Source: Metellina segmentata
Taxonomy: Eukaryota; Arthropoda; Arachnida; Araneae; Tetragnathidae
Reading direction: 5' to 3'
Assembly (NCBI GenBank): GCA_947359465.1
Contig: OX375879.1
Span: forward strand, 120,110,557 to 120,174,556
Length of the DNA: 64,000 nt
Shown: one piece after another, positions 43,621-55,494 of the stretch
Numbering within the stretch: position 1 is the first letter of the stretch
How the letters are laid out: every line of letters begins with the position of its first letter
Translations under genes and position numbers: made by a program
Notes under the pieces: model-generated
What the model was told of the DNA's origin: nothing
The model's database searches: none
The model's input: only the letters and a program-made list of their open reading frames with translations

Positions 43621-44817
43621 CTAGCAGAATTATCCGGCTTTGCCCGGGTTGAATTAATTATATGTTGATTGGAAAAGTCATCATGAACTGTTTTCATCAA
43701 AGAATGTCATCATCATTTAAGTACGGAAACTATTTACTATCCATTTTAACTTCTCCATTGCATCTACAATTTATTTCGGACAAAAATATGTATACCTGTT
43801 CTATCCATCCATATAATCCATTCATATTCGTCGCACTTCAGATGGAAGGTTTTTTTCAAGAGGGACTACTGCAGATGTTAATTTTGAATTTTGGAGTGGC
43901 TACGAATATTCCCATGCATTCATTTCCAGTAAAAAATAACGAATATTTTGAGCGACAGTCTTACACTTAGTTTCACTATAGATATGCTTCACTTGTGGCA
44001 GCATTCTTGCAACTGGTATGCGATATTTTCGAATTTCATCATCAATATCAGAGGATGATAAATTAAATTGTTACGACATTCGTGACTTATTTTGTTTGAA
44101 GGAAACGCACTTTTCCCTGAAAATTCAAGCCAGTGGCATGTGGAATAACGGAAGTTGTGTTAGAAATAAATGTCATCAGTGTAGATGAATTAAATTTAAT
44201 CGATTACAATTTTTTAATAAACAGAAGGTCGATTTTACAAAGCTTTAACAAAAGAAAATCACTGCTTTCAACGAACAATTCACATGTATTTAAGTTGCAT
44301 AGGAATAGCTTCAATAAATAGAGTAAGCAACCTCAACTTTCAGTCTCTTAAGACAAAACATTTCAATTTTTCAAAATTACTAACTGTGATATTATTCCAA
44401 GAATAACAAAGTCTTATTTAAAATTCCCTTTTCTCCAACAGATACAGTTTTAAATTGAACCTTTATGGTACTTTTGATTTGTATATTTTATTTATTTTTA
44501 TGATACAATAATCTACACTCTGTTACGTATTCAACCAATGATTTGAAGAAAGTTGGTTGAAATATACATATACCACCAAAAAATTACCCATGTCTAGTGA
44601 TATTTGGAGGAAATAAATAAAATTATAACGACTAAATTATATTTTTGCAATAGTTAATAAACGAAACACATAAATACAAACAGAAACAAAATTCCGATTC
44701 TTGAAAAAAATGCAGAATTCTGAAAAAACATCTGTTTTTACTTATTGAATTTCGAATTCCTGCACACATGTATTATTAATAGAACAACTCTACAAAAAAC
44801 TTGAACAATATTGATAA
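43621..44817 (-). repeat. Helitron-like 3' end and unassigned DNA
   Basis: On the minus strand CCCGGGCAAAGCCGGATAAT and then TCTGCTAG ends at 43621, with a T following: a short CCGG hairpin before CTAG, as at Helitron 3' ends. No matching 5' end was found to the right, and the remainder has no recognised gene. Confidence 0.4.
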
Positions 44818-45329
44818 CTAGCCACTGCGTGGCCAGCACAGCGTTTCCTGTGATGTCGGTGTGCTTCGCAAACGCTGTAATGACCTCGTCATTGTCAAAT
44901 GCGGCCAAATTCGAATAGCGAAGAGATACAATCGACGAGATGTCACAATCACTAGCGAAAATGTAAATACATAATTGAAAAATTTTTTATTCAAAGAAAA
45001 TCAAACTTAAAGGCATCCGGTGTAAAAGTTTCCACAGATTCAAATCCGTTGAAATTTTCAATCTATATTTTACGATCCAGATTTTACAAAAAAAAAAACT
45101 AAAGAATGTCAGTTAAAATTTGTTTTTATTTCATTCGCTGGCATCGTTTGAGCGCAGGAAATGTAATCTGTTGATTTCTCGATTTTAAAGGTCCTCTCTT
45201 ATATGCTGTTGCTATTCTAAAGAAAACGATAGTAATATTAAATGTCACTAAATTAATTTTAAGTGTTATAGGCACACAGATAGTGCAAAAAATCGGGAAT
45301 ACCTGTGTGCCAAATTTGATACATATATT

Positions 45330-46370
45330 ACCACCCGACAGGACACTGGTGGTTTTGGACAGATTTGACGGTGGCAATTACATGTATGCGAAAACTTGTT
45401 GGTAACTTCAAACAGATATTGGATTTAGTCTTGATTGTGTCTTTGGAAGGTAGCAAATTTACCACCCGAAATGAGACATGTGGCTTTGGGAGTTGTAATA
45501 CCATCGAATGTAAAAGTTGGATGGTGGCTTGAAACAGCCCTGCTACAACCGACATGCCACGAGCAGATTGGTGGTGGCAATAAGCCTCAAACAGTATTGG
45601 TGGTGTCTTGGAACAGAATATAAATTTACAAACCCGACTTGACAAGAGTGGTTTTGTACAGATTTGACGGTTAACAAGTAACCAAAATATAATAGAAATT
45701 AAAGTAATAAAAATATTTTAAATTGAAAAAAAATGGATAAAAAAGAAATATTGCTGAAATTTAAAAAAGATGAATAGAAACCAAATAAGTTATTTTAAAA
45801 AGACACAATTTGGTGGTGGTAAGAAGCCTCGAAGGTGACTTTGAATAGAACCAAAATTTACCACCAGACATGGCATGCGCGACTTGACAGTGGCTTTATG
45901 TATGGATAGATTGGTGGTGGCAATAAGGCACGAACAGTATCGATGGTGTCTCAGGACAGAATCTAAATTTACCACCCCACATGACATGGGTGGCTTTGAA
46001 TAGATTTGACGGTAGCAATAACATTGGATGAAAAATCTTAATGGTGGTTTCAAACAGATATTGGATTTAGTCTTGATTGTGGCAAATTTACGACCCGACA
46101 TGACACGGGATTCTTTGGACAGATTTGACGGGGGCAATAACAATGGATGTAAATATTGATGGTGGCTTGATACAGATATTGGGTTTAGTCTTGATTGTGG
46201 CTTTCGATGGTGGCAAATTTACCACTCAACATGACACGGGTGGCTTTGGACAAACTTCACGGTGGTGGATGAACAGATTTGTGGTGGCAATACGCTTCGA
46301 ACAGTATTGTTGGTGTCATTGAACAGAACCTAAATTTACCACGTCACATGACACGGGTTGTTACAATGGC
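45330..46370 (-). repeat. Diverged minisatellite inside the Helitron
   Basis: Repeats of a unit with TTACCACC...GACA.GACACGGGTGGCTTTGGACAGATTTGACGG-type segments, GGTGGCAATAA and CAGATATTGGATTTAGTC recur at irregular 60-300 bp spacing, at least five times. Non-coding. Confidence 0.7.
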
Positions 46371-46374
46371 TGAA

Positions 46375-46800
46375 ATTAAAAATAGATCAATAGATAAAAA
46401 TAAATATAGCTGAAATAAAATGAATTCAATACAACCGTTTTGGCTTAACAATAACAAACAAAATATTTTGCAGAGTGAAATTAAAAAAAGATCAATAGAA
46501 ACCAAAGTAATAACAATACTATTAAATAATAAAAATAAATATCATTGAAATTAAAAAAATATCATTAATTCAATTGCTGCAATTTAAATTTAGAAAAGAT
46601 CAATAGAGAACAAAATATCTTTTAACAATACTTTCAAAAAAAACATGAATAGTTGCAAAAAGATCAATAGAAACCAAACTAATAACAATACTTTACACAA
46701 TAACACACAAAACAAAGCATAAATGATAAAAATAAATATAGCTGAAATAAAATGGATTAAAAATGAATTCAATACAACCGCTTTTGCTTAACAATTAAAG
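46375..46800 (-). repeat. A-rich minisatellite inside the Helitron
   Basis: Repeats of GAAATTAAAAAAAGATCAAT followed by AGAAACCAAAGTAATAACAA-type sequence, about six diverged copies. Confidence 0.65.
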
Positions 46801-47107
46801 CATTAATTGATTAAAAATATATAGATGAATGGCGACTGAAATACAACCTTAAACAGTCAAGACCGATTCAAGACTGTTGCCATTCAAAGGAAAACAATAA
46901 TAATTAAATATCTCAGTAAATTCATTTTAAAATGTTCTAACTTAAATTTTAAAATTCTTGCGCAATAGAAAAATTGCAAAAAATGTGGACTACCTGTGTG
47001 CCAAATCCCATTCTTGTAAGTTCCATAGATTCGTCAGGACACGGCGAACACGCACACACAGAAACTTCACTTTATAATAGTAGAGAAGATAATTGGTAAT
47101 CCTTAAA

Positions 47108-48452
47108 TACACTCATAGCAATAAAAATTTGTGCACCAAAAATAAGTCGTCAAAATGAAACGAAATTTTACACAGGTAAGTAATACTTTGATATCAGTGA
47201 TTAGAAAATAAAAAAAATAGGATTATCTATTGCAGAAAAAAGTACAAATGAACGTAAGTTTTAGTACTCTGTTGGACCCCCTCTAGCGCGAATGCACGAT
47301 GCGATACGAGCAGGCATTGAGGCATACAAGTTCCGTATGATGTCCTGAGACATCTCGTTCCACATTTGCTGTAAACGCCCCTCTACTTCGACCCAACTCG
47401 TAGGGTGTCCAACTTGCCGTGCCAAATGATCCCTGATTTGCTCGATTGGTGACAAATCTGGGGATCGAGCAGGTCAGGAAAGGGTGGTAATTGGCGGAAT
47501 CAATCTTGTGACATCCTTGCTGTATGTGGACGAGATTGTCTTGTTGACAAATGGCTCCTGGGAGCCCTGCCATGAGTGTTATCAAATGTGGCTGAAGGAT
47601 GTCATGGACGAACCGCTGGGCTGTCATTGTGCCATGGATCAATATTAGGGGTGACCGTGTATCGTAAGCAATGGCAACCCATACCATCACACCAGCTGTG
47701 GAAGCGGTGTGTCGCTGTAAAGCGAATGCAGGATTGAGGCGTTCACCATGGGGCCTCCATACACGAACACGATTGCCATTACTGCTCAAATTCAATCTAG
47801 ATTCGTCGCTGAAGATGACCTGGTTCCTTTCCGTTGCAGTCCAATCCCGTCTTGCGCGACACCACTCCAAACAGAGGCGTCGGTGGGTGGGTGTCATTGG
47901 CAGCACAGGTAATGGGCGCCGCGATACCAGATGTCCGTCAGCCAGGCGCCTTGCGATGGTTTCGGGAAGACACAGGGGCCCGTAGTGAAAGTGCTGCCTG
48001 TGTATGGATAGCGGCCGATGAGGCAGTTGGCTCTACGCGTGCGTTTGTATGATGTGACGGTCTTCTCGACGACTGGTCTGTCGAGGGCGTACTGAGCCTG
48101 GTCTCTTTGTAAATGACGTCTGTTCTATCCACTGGTCCCAACACCTCCTCACAGTAAAATCAGAACGGTCTATTTCATGAGCTACTCACCGATCTGACCA
48201 CCCAGCTTCCATCATTCCGATGATTCTTCCCCTCTCGAACTATGACAACTAGTCATATTGTCTTCGATGGCGGCGTAACGGCATGTCTACCTCAGCGTTT
48301 CCTTTGCAAAAGATTAAGTGGCGTTACGCAATACGCAATCACGCTGTATTTCTAATCATTTGCATATCTGGCCGACATGTACCTTCACGTCAAGTTTTGT
48401 TACGATCCCACAATTATTTCTTGGTGCGGAATTTTTTATCGCAATGAGTGTA
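47108..48452 (-). mobile_element. Tc1-type transposon
   Basis: TA at 47108-47109 and 48451-48452. Ends CACTCATAGCAATAAAAATT and the inverse of CACTCATTGCGATAAAAAAT, with a shared GCACCAA block further in. 1345 bp. It lies 22 bp from the end of the Helitron. Confidence 0.85.
47261..48284 (-). pseudogene. Tc1 transposase, frameshifted
   Basis: The N-terminus (48284 leftward) contains FERGRIIGMMEAGW and VRRCWDQW across stops. The catalytic domain is open from 47906: VIFSDESRLNL (first Asp), then AICQQDN (second Asp). The frame slips near 47530-47460. The C-terminus SPIEQIRDHLARQVG (Glu present) ends at 47261. About 340 codons in all, inactive from frameshifts. Confidence 0.82.
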
Positions 48453-48485
48453 TGACCGGAACATCTAGTTGTCAACTCAAGTACC

Positions 48486-48975
48486 CAAACAAAGAATTCT
48501 AAATCAAATAAAAAAAATTAAACATTTATTCTGAGCTTCATACCGAGTAGCAAAATTCCGCTTTTATGATCGATAAGTACTTCCTTTGGTCTTTCGTGTT
48601 CTATTACAGATTATAAGTTAGGTAAAATAGCGTGTTTGGAGTATTCTTTCTTCATCAATCAAATATTTATAAATTATTTACATTACGAGAAGAAATAAAG
48701 ATGCAGTTCAATCATAAATATTATAATTTAATTTGTTTAAAGAAATTGTTTTTGGATCAACACTGGTAAAACAATCCCAGCTGCGTAAAGCAATCGTTTT
48801 ATACTTAATGTTACTTCTATGGTGATTTCGAATTGTTTTTGGCTTAGGCCCTAGGTCAATTTTAATCCTCTTAGGAGTCCAATCTTTCAAAATCATTTTT
48901 AGTGCACCCCGTACAGTGTAAGTAGAATCACCTTGAAAAATATCCGCTTCCTAGGACTTATAGTTCTTGACATAG
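48486..48975 (+). repeat. Dispersed repeat A (inverse of 55495-56000)
   Basis: About 490 bp matching the complement of 55495-56000 in long blocks, for example CAATCAAATATTTATAAATT and CATAAATATTATAATTTAAT. By eye about 70-75% identical. A 62-codon minus-strand ORF here is not clearly conserved in the other copy. Class unknown. Confidence 0.65.
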
Positions 48976-49059
48976 ACTCTACATGTTTTCCAGAAAAATT
49001 GCTTTTTTATTCTATTAAGTAACGGGTAGATCCTGCTTTTACTTAGTACAGTTCCAACA

Positions 49060-49480
49060 CGTCGAGGCATAATATACACAAGGTCTCTGTAAGTCTGGGC
49101 AGGAATAGCTCACCATGCCTCTTGCAAGGATGTGAGAAGGGATCGGTGTGAAGATTAACGTGAGTGGCGGTGTCGTACGCGTCGCTCCAATTTGTCCCAC
49201 AAATGCTCGATCGGATTGAGATCGGGGCTCTGAACAGACCAGTCAAGCAAATTCACCTAATTTACATAAAACCACTCAAGCATACGTTTCGCGGTATGGC
49301 AAGGAGTTCGATTCGGTTGGAAGAAACAATCATCATCGCCGTAGTATTGCCATGGTGAAGGCAAGGCCGACTGATCCAGAATGTCGAGGAACGAGTCAGC
49401 ACTCATGGTAACAGGTACATAAATCTATGGGACGAGTTCTTACCAAGAAAAACAACACCAGACAAAGATGTATCCTCCTC
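49060..49480 (-). pseudogene. Tc1-type transposase remnant, second family
   Basis: On the minus strand DCFFQPNRTPCHTAKRMLEW (second Asp region altered) and SPDLNPIEHLWDKLERRVR (with Glu) can be read with stops between. Both ends are lost. The sequence differs from the two other Tc1 families here. Confidence 0.65.
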
Positions 49481-49689
49481 CGAATTTCCGCAGCGTCCAA
49501 ATACTTTTGTACATATAGTGTTCATATATCAAATTACGACTTTTAAGAGATAAGAGCATGTGACCTAAACAAATCCCGATCCGAATGATCTATCAACTTT
49601 TTTTATTTTGTATTCTCAAAACTTGTTTAGCCCTTATAGCTATGCTAGTACGAGTATGGTACTTCTCTCTTGTGCAGTGATCAGGGTCT

Positions 49690-49828
49690 CTGTTAAGTCA
49701 TTGAGTAGTGGGCGAATAGTCTTATGTGGTTGTAGCCATACATTTTTCGGTTTCTTAAAGCAACAAAACTTGTGCACGTAGCTTGTATTGATGCCGATTG
49801 GAATTTCCATTCAATTTGCCTATTTTGA
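49690..49828. repeat. Diverged copy of the 43.2-kb repeat
   Basis: Matches 43195-43340 (AATAGTCTTATGTGGTTG, GTGCACGTAGCTTGTATTG). It leads directly into the minisatellite. Confidence 0.45.
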
Positions 49829-50416
49829 CGAGGTATCTCATCCATCAAGATCTCATGAATTTTGCTAGATATGTCTCGTCGCCACGAAATTGCCAATAAT
49901 GACGAGTTCATTTTGATGACGTCGAGATCAAGATCTGGTCAACTTTTTCGAATCTCGTCTGTCAAGATCAGGTCAATTTTGCAAATGACGAGGTATATCG
50001 TCTGTCAAAATCTGGTCAGTTCTGCTAATAACGAGATATCTCATCCGTCGTCTGGTCATCTTTTCCACTGACGTAATATCTCGTCCGTCAATATCTGATC
50101 AATTTTTCTGATGACGAAATATCTCGTCCGTCATCTGGTCAGTTTTTCCAATGACGAGATATCTCGTCCGTCAAGATCTAGTCAATTTTGCCAATGATCA
50201 GATATCTCGTTCACCAAGACCTGGTCAAGTTTGCTAACAACGAGATATCTCGGCTGTCATCTGGTCAGTTTTGCTACTGACGAAATAACTTGTCTATCAA
50301 GATCTGATCAATTTTGTTAATGACAAGATATCTCGTCCATCAAGATTTGGTCAGTTTTTTCCAATGACGAGATATATCGTCCGTTAATATCTGGTTTAGC
50401 TAATGACGAGACGACT
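49829..50416. repeat. Palindrome-cored minisatellite, about 14 units
   Basis: Units of about 36-46 bp built from GACGAGATATCTCGTC (a perfect 16-bp palindrome in the best copies) plus CGTCAAGATCTGGTCA and TTTTGCCAAT. The copies are clearly diverged. Non-coding. Confidence 0.85.
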
Positions 50417-50779
50417 TTTCGGTACAACCGGCAAGAGGGTTAAAGAGAGAGGTAGAAAAAGGTATACACATGCTAAGTATTATATAGGATGTCCCGATGG
50501 AAATTTTCTATGGCCTCTCAATTTCATATTCCCTCAGCTTCTTTAGCTATTAGACTGGTCGCACATAGCAGCAGCTCAAAACAGTAGATATTCCGTTGTC
50601 TATTGCCTGTGAATCGTGTATCAACAAATCATAAGGTTAGATGTGCAAATATACACGAAGAGGTTAGCTTACCTATAATATATCTACAGGACAATATTTC
50701 TACTTGAAAACGAGGGCGTATTTCGCATGTCAATTTTTGAGGGCCTTTAGACCAGTTTTGAATATTAACATTAACAACT

Positions 50780-51045
50780 GGAAGGTTGCGAGTGCAAAAC
50801 TCAATTCAACTAAAAACAGTCTTGTACACGGCGATTGGTGCACGTTAATTTTGTCGTGGCCTCAAATGTCCTCTCGTGGGAATGGTGTGGAAATTTGGAG
50901 AGTGGGCTGCCAGCTCAAGTGTCACTTTGTCATCTCATCATGGTTCAAAATTATGTGGTGATGTCCTCGGGAATTTCAGTTGGAGATTGTTCCCGGATCG
51001 TAAAAATTATCTCGCTGTGTTGCTCCAGTGTGACGTTAATTTCTT
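50780..51045 (+). repeat. Diverged SINE
   Basis: SINE body with TTGGTGCACGTTAATTTTGT, CAGCTCAAGTGTCACTTTGT and GGTTCAAAATTATGTGG, ending GTTGCTCCAGTGTGACGTTA. The head is degenerate (AAGGTTGCGAGTGCAAAACT in place of the B box). Confidence 0.7.
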
Positions 51046-51299
51046 ACCTACTTGTCAATGTTTGGTAATTTATCAAAATATTTAACAACATTTTATATAA
51101 TAACTTCAAGAAAGGAATATAAATGAACGAAATTTGATGTATCGGTTTTTTTGTAGAAGTCTGTTTAAATTTTATAACAATCGAATAGAAAAGGCGAAAA
51201 TTTGCCTGAAAGTCGTTTGTCCCTTTTAAAACTACCTGGAGATGTGATCAGGAAAATCCTTTTTTGCTTTTGAAGAAAATATATTTGTAGAATATGCCT

Positions 51300-51597
51300 T
51301 TTATAAATGCACTGGAGCAACACAATGGGAGCAATTGGCGACGGTCGGGATCAAACCCGAGGTGAAAGATCCGAGGACAACACCACGTCATTTTGAACCC
51401 CGGGCGGATGACGAGGTCACACCTGAGCTGGCACCCCTTCCAACTTCCTCACCACGCCAACCTGAGGACATTTGAGGTCACCACTGTTTTAACGAGCACC
51501 AGTACCATAGAGGAGACTTGTACCCATGTAGGTCTTTGATTGGATTAGCAACTCTCCTGTTGCTAATCCGTTACTCTTCCAACCGGGCTACAAAGGA
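51300..51597 (-). repeat. SINE with different tRNA-like head
   Basis: Body and tail on the minus strand match the family (GTTGTGTTGCTCCAGTGC, GACGTGGTGTTGTCCTCGG). The head at 51540-51597 reads GTAGCCCGGTTGGAAGAGTA, with an internal CAACAGGAG...GTTGCTAATCC stretch. A diverged subfamily. Confidence 0.65.
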
Positions 51598-51902
51598 GAG
51601 ACTGCGGAACTGATGAAGGGGATGAAAGCAATAAAAGATCGCTTGGATATTCCGGGACTCCCGTATTTACCAAAGACAGTAAACCCTGTACGAAAGGAAA
51701 ATATCTCCAGAGTACCAGTGGTACTTGAAGCCCATTCACACCTAAGGTAGATGTGGGGTAATTAGGTATGAAAAGGCGTCATTCTCTGAAATCATTTGCA
51801 TGATGTAAGTCTTTAATCAGTGGTCTTACAAGTACACTTCATCACTACAGCCTGCCAATAAAAAGCAAGTTATTTTTTTACTCTTTCAAATCCAGATAGA
51901 TG

Positions 51903-52190
51903 GGTCGCGGTAGCTCAGTTTAAAGGAAAAATTGATAGATCAATCGGAGGGTTGCGAGTTCGAAACTCGGTCCAGTCAAAGACCGTCGTGTACGCTGGGG
52001 CTCGTGCGCTTTAAATCTGTCGTGGCCTCAAATGTAGTCACGTTGGCGATGTGTGGAAGTTTGTAGAATGGGGTGCCAGATCAACATCGTGTCTCAAAGT
52101 GACGACCCTGGATCTTTCTCTTCAGGATTGATCACGGAGCGTCGCTTATAGCCCGTTGAGTTGCTCCAGTGCGATATCAATTAACCACAT
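51903..52190 (+). repeat. SINE, full-length-like
   Basis: Starts GGTCGCGGTAGCTCAGTTTA (A-box region) with B box GCGAGTTCGAAACTC, then TTTAAATCTGTCGTGGCCTC and GTTGAGTTGCTCCAGTGCGA. No tail microsatellite or duplication visible. Confidence 0.75.
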
Positions 52191-52584
52191 CCCTAGCTAC
52201 ATTTCATATATTTAGACAGTTCCTGCTCAAAAGCACGTTTAAAGTGGATTACTATAAATTTGCAACGTATCTTACAGGTATTTCTCAAGAAACCATGACT
52301 ACTGGAAGAAACGTGGCGTACCCTATGTCAAACCAATCCCTTTTTTGGGCTCAGTATTGGACCAATTCTTTGTGGTATGTATAAGCCATTGTTATGCTTC
52401 TTTGTAAGATTATAGACTAGATTCTACATCAGCTCTTCCAACTGCAGTACGATTTTGAATGTGGTATTTAGTATCTTTTTAAATTAAGGTCGCACTGGGC
52501 ACTCACATTAATTCATAACATCTTTCTGGGTTGGTAACATTGAATTTTATATCACTTGAACTACCAAACAACTGTAGGAACGTA

Positions 52585-52618
52585 TTTTAATTAACATCGT
52601 ACTAGAGCAACACAACGA
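52585..52618 (-). repeat. SINE 3'-end fragment
   Basis: TTAACATCGTACTAGAGCAA matches the complement of the SINE end. Only about 34 bp. Confidence 0.55.
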
Positions 52619-52689
52619 GTCAAACAACTATTACCAAACAATTCACATTTCCCCTCTGAACGAGTACGATCCATGATAAAAAATGGCTC

Positions 52690-52945
52690 CAACGAGCTCG
52701 CGTGTTTTGTCATTCCCGAACAAAGCGCAAAATGCAAATGGCAAATTCTGAGCTCGAGCAGAGGATTAAAGGTCACAGACTTTCCACGTGATATTAGAAA
52801 CAAATCGGATATTTATTTCATACATTACCGCTTTGTCACTAGGCATTCTATAGAATCCCCAGGAAATGTGGAAATATTAATCGCTTCATACAATGCCGGC
52901 CAGTTTTCGGCATTCTATAATATAAAATGCCAAAGTATTCTATAG
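52690..52945. repeat. Old dispersed repeat, uninterrupted copy
   Basis: Matches 1-141, 981-996 and 5242-5330 joined together, without the mariner and gag-only LTR insertions. Has inverted ATTCTATAGAAT motifs at 52845 and 52927. Confidence 0.65.
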
Positions 52946-53240
52946 AATGACGAAAAATCGACCACAATATCGACTATTTTTTATTCGTTCAAAATATTGT
53001 ACAACTACTTAGCTTTCAAACAATACTCAGATTTTGTAAGTATTCGTAATAATATTTACAAGGGTTTTCGTTAGATACTGTCGCCAACAAAATACATGTT
53101 GTCAAAGCTTAAAACTCAATTTCCTTGTAACTGTATTTTGGCAATATTATACCTTTTCAAACACAGCACAATAATGAAATTATCTATTATAATTATCTCA
53201 CAATCTATATAAACGGAAGTGCCAGAAAAACTGGTCCCCC
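52946..53240. other. AT-rich DNA without a recognised gene
   Basis: No coding or repeat feature seen. Confidence 0.35.
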
Positions 53241-54400
53241 TAATATAGTGTAGGTTCAGTCTTCTTCCTCTTCTTCTGAATGGAAACAATCCCCTCTGTA
53301 CCGAGTTATTGAAAACCCACAGCGGATTAGCAGGGAAGGTCTCTAATGAAAAACGAAAGAAGACCCGGGCATGTGGGAGGAGTGCTAGGTGCGCCAGGTT
53401 ATCCGCGACGTGGTCAGAGTCCCCCAACAGCCTGCACAGCCCCCGCCCAAAGCAAAAGGTGTCCGTCCCAGCTCATAGTTTTCATTCAACACGAGGTCAC
53501 CGTGCTCACACTCTGGACTCATCATGCTTGCCTCAAGAGAGAAGCCATCAGACTCATTGACGTTCATCGCGGTGGCGACCCCACATCGTGAGTCGAGCTG
53601 GATTATTCTCATCACTGAGTGGCGAGACGTCACTCACAAGAACACAGGAAGGAAGCTCAATACCTCCGGGGCATCTACTAGTTGGGCGCCCCCTCCTCAG
53701 TAGCCCAGCAGGACAGCAGACTGTTCTCTCATCCTAATGTTCAGCCCGTGGGCAGTAGTACCGGGTCCATCATCCATGGTGATATGTAGACCTCTGCCGC
53801 TTACCAGATAGCCTAAATTCGTAAGCGTGCAGGTATTAGCCTAGGATAGGTCCGGAGAGTCAAACCTCCAGCCATCCTAGTTACCAGGTGGCACCTCGGG
53901 AAGGCTCATGTCGCTACTTGATGGGAAGGATAGCGGCCTGCCCCTACCCGCCGGGTCACTTCTCCCGAGCGAGCCTACAGTCTTTTCCTTACCGGCCCGA
54001 ACTGATAACCAGCCATCGGAAAGTAATCCGAAACGCCAGTCACTTATCGGTAGCCCGCCATCCCCAGCCAGCCACTTCCGAATAAAATCAACCAGCACTC
54101 GGCCCAGCGTCGAAAACGCGCACCGCCCACCATCGTCTATTCCGATTACACGGAAACCGAGAGTACCGGTGAAAATAGCCCCGGCTCCAACTGGCATTCC
54201 GCTTGATCAAGTGACCTCACGGTCCAAGTGGCGGGTGTCTGCCGATATCAATTCAGGACCACAACTAGACACAGAAGCTTGAGCACCTGGCCGACTTTCG
54301 GCGTCCCCAGCCAACGCCTTAGCAATCTCTGGTTAGAGCGGTTCAGTCACCCAGTAGATTCAGTCTGAGCACGCAGAACTTTCGCAACATGAAGTGGCGG
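53241..54400 (-). other. GC-rich island, possible LINE remnant
   Basis: Clearly richer in G+C than the rest of the window. On the minus strand LCRLLGDSDHVADNLAHLAL can be read near 53370-53440, a little like a LINE C-terminal cysteine/histidine segment. A 106-codon ORF at 53877-54197 has no features that I recognise. Open frames on both strands here are partly a GC effect. Confidence 0.3.
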
Positions 54401-54449
54401 GGCCTCCACTAATGTGTGAAGGTATCCTGGAGGCAAAACCCATCATGAA

Positions 54450-55150
54450 TCTTGCAGGGCGCAATGCTAAGGGTGGAGGTGATGGAGATCTGTACTGTAC
54501 AACCAGCTGTAAGATGTCCTAGATATGCTAACTCTGAAGAGTACTCCTGAAGGCCACTTGGTAGCAACTTCCGACGTGTGTGGTGTCGCGTTGTCCTGCT
54601 AAAATAGTCCAATCCCGTCGGAATGCACACATGACATGAATGGGTGTAAGTGGTCGGAAAGGATGATGACGTCACCTGTCAAGGTCGTCTCTAGACGTAC
54701 CAGGAGTCCCAAATTATGCCAACTACACTCGCCCTATACCATCACAGACTCTAAACCAGCTTGTACAATTCTCTGTTGGCATGCGGGGTCCATGGCTTCA
54801 TGCGGTTTTCTCCGTTCTCGTACACGGCCATCAGCACGATACAACTGGAAACGAGAATCATTATACCAAGCAACATTTTCCAGTCTTCCAACAGTCCAAT
54901 GGCGGTGTTGGCGAGCCCAGGTGAGGTGCATAGCTATGTGCCTAGCAATCATCAAGTAGTGTACTCGACTGGGCCTTCGGCTCCGACTACCCATATCATG
55001 GAGGTACCGTTTCACAGCTCTAACACTGACACTTGTTGATGCCGCAATATTGAAATCTGTAGCAATTTGAGGCAGTGTTGTACGTATATCTCTTGAAACG
55101 ATTCTGCTGTGCCGTCAATGGTCCCGTTCCTTCAGGGCCTTTTTTGCGTT
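54450..55150 (-). pseudogene. Tc1-type transposase remnant, third family
   Basis: On the minus strand HDMGSRSRRPSRVHYL, TWARQHRHWTVGRLENVAW and YNDSRFQLYRADGRVRERR can be read. The position of the first catalytic Asp is Asn. Then FQQDNATPHTS with a stop before it (second Asp). The C-terminal half is missing or unreadable beyond 54450. N-terminal parts may extend to about 55420. Confidence 0.7.
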
Positions 55151-55494
55151 CGCATATCTATAGGAGATTTTATGGTTTTTTTTCCCGGATTCTTTATATT
55201 CACTGTAGGCTCTTGCAATAGTCGTGTGCGAAAACCCAAATATTATCTCTTCCTCGTAAATACTGTGTCCCAATGAGCGCTGACTACTAAGCTACCGTTC
55301 AATGCCCCTTAAATCGTGATAACATGCCATTGTATCAGCAGAAACTGATCTAACAGTTTCCCTAGCTGCCTGTTGTCTTAAATAAGCGCTGCTGACCGCA
55401 TCGACATCGTTAGTCGACTGCATTTCTCCCTTATTTGCATACGTTCGCCTTTACAAGTTTTTCTGGCACTTTGGTTTAGATAAAATCCACTTAA
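55151..55494. other. Probable distal Tc1 DNA
   Basis: No clear frame. It lies between the Tc1 remnant and repeat A, and no TIR is visible. Confidence 0.3.

Larger units (their letters stand above)
44818..47086 (-). mobile_element. 2.3-kb non-autonomous Helitron
   Basis: On the minus strand it begins TCTCTACTATTATAAAG (47086) and ends GCCACGCAGTGGCTAG (44818), a GCCAC/GTGGC hairpin followed by CTAG with host T after it. These are standard Helitron termini. There is no Rep/helicase ORF. Two blocks of internal minisatellites fill the middle. A further copy is at 61982, and a longer, interrupted one at 56209. Confidence 0.82.

Noticed and set aside
48708..48896. 62-codon minus-strand ORF with basic composition
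   Set aside because: It lies in dispersed repeat A, and the frame is not clearly kept in the copy at 55495-56000.
53877..54282. Overlapping 106- and 124-codon ORFs on opposite strands
   Set aside because: Long open frames are expected in GC-rich DNA, and neither shows recognisable domains.
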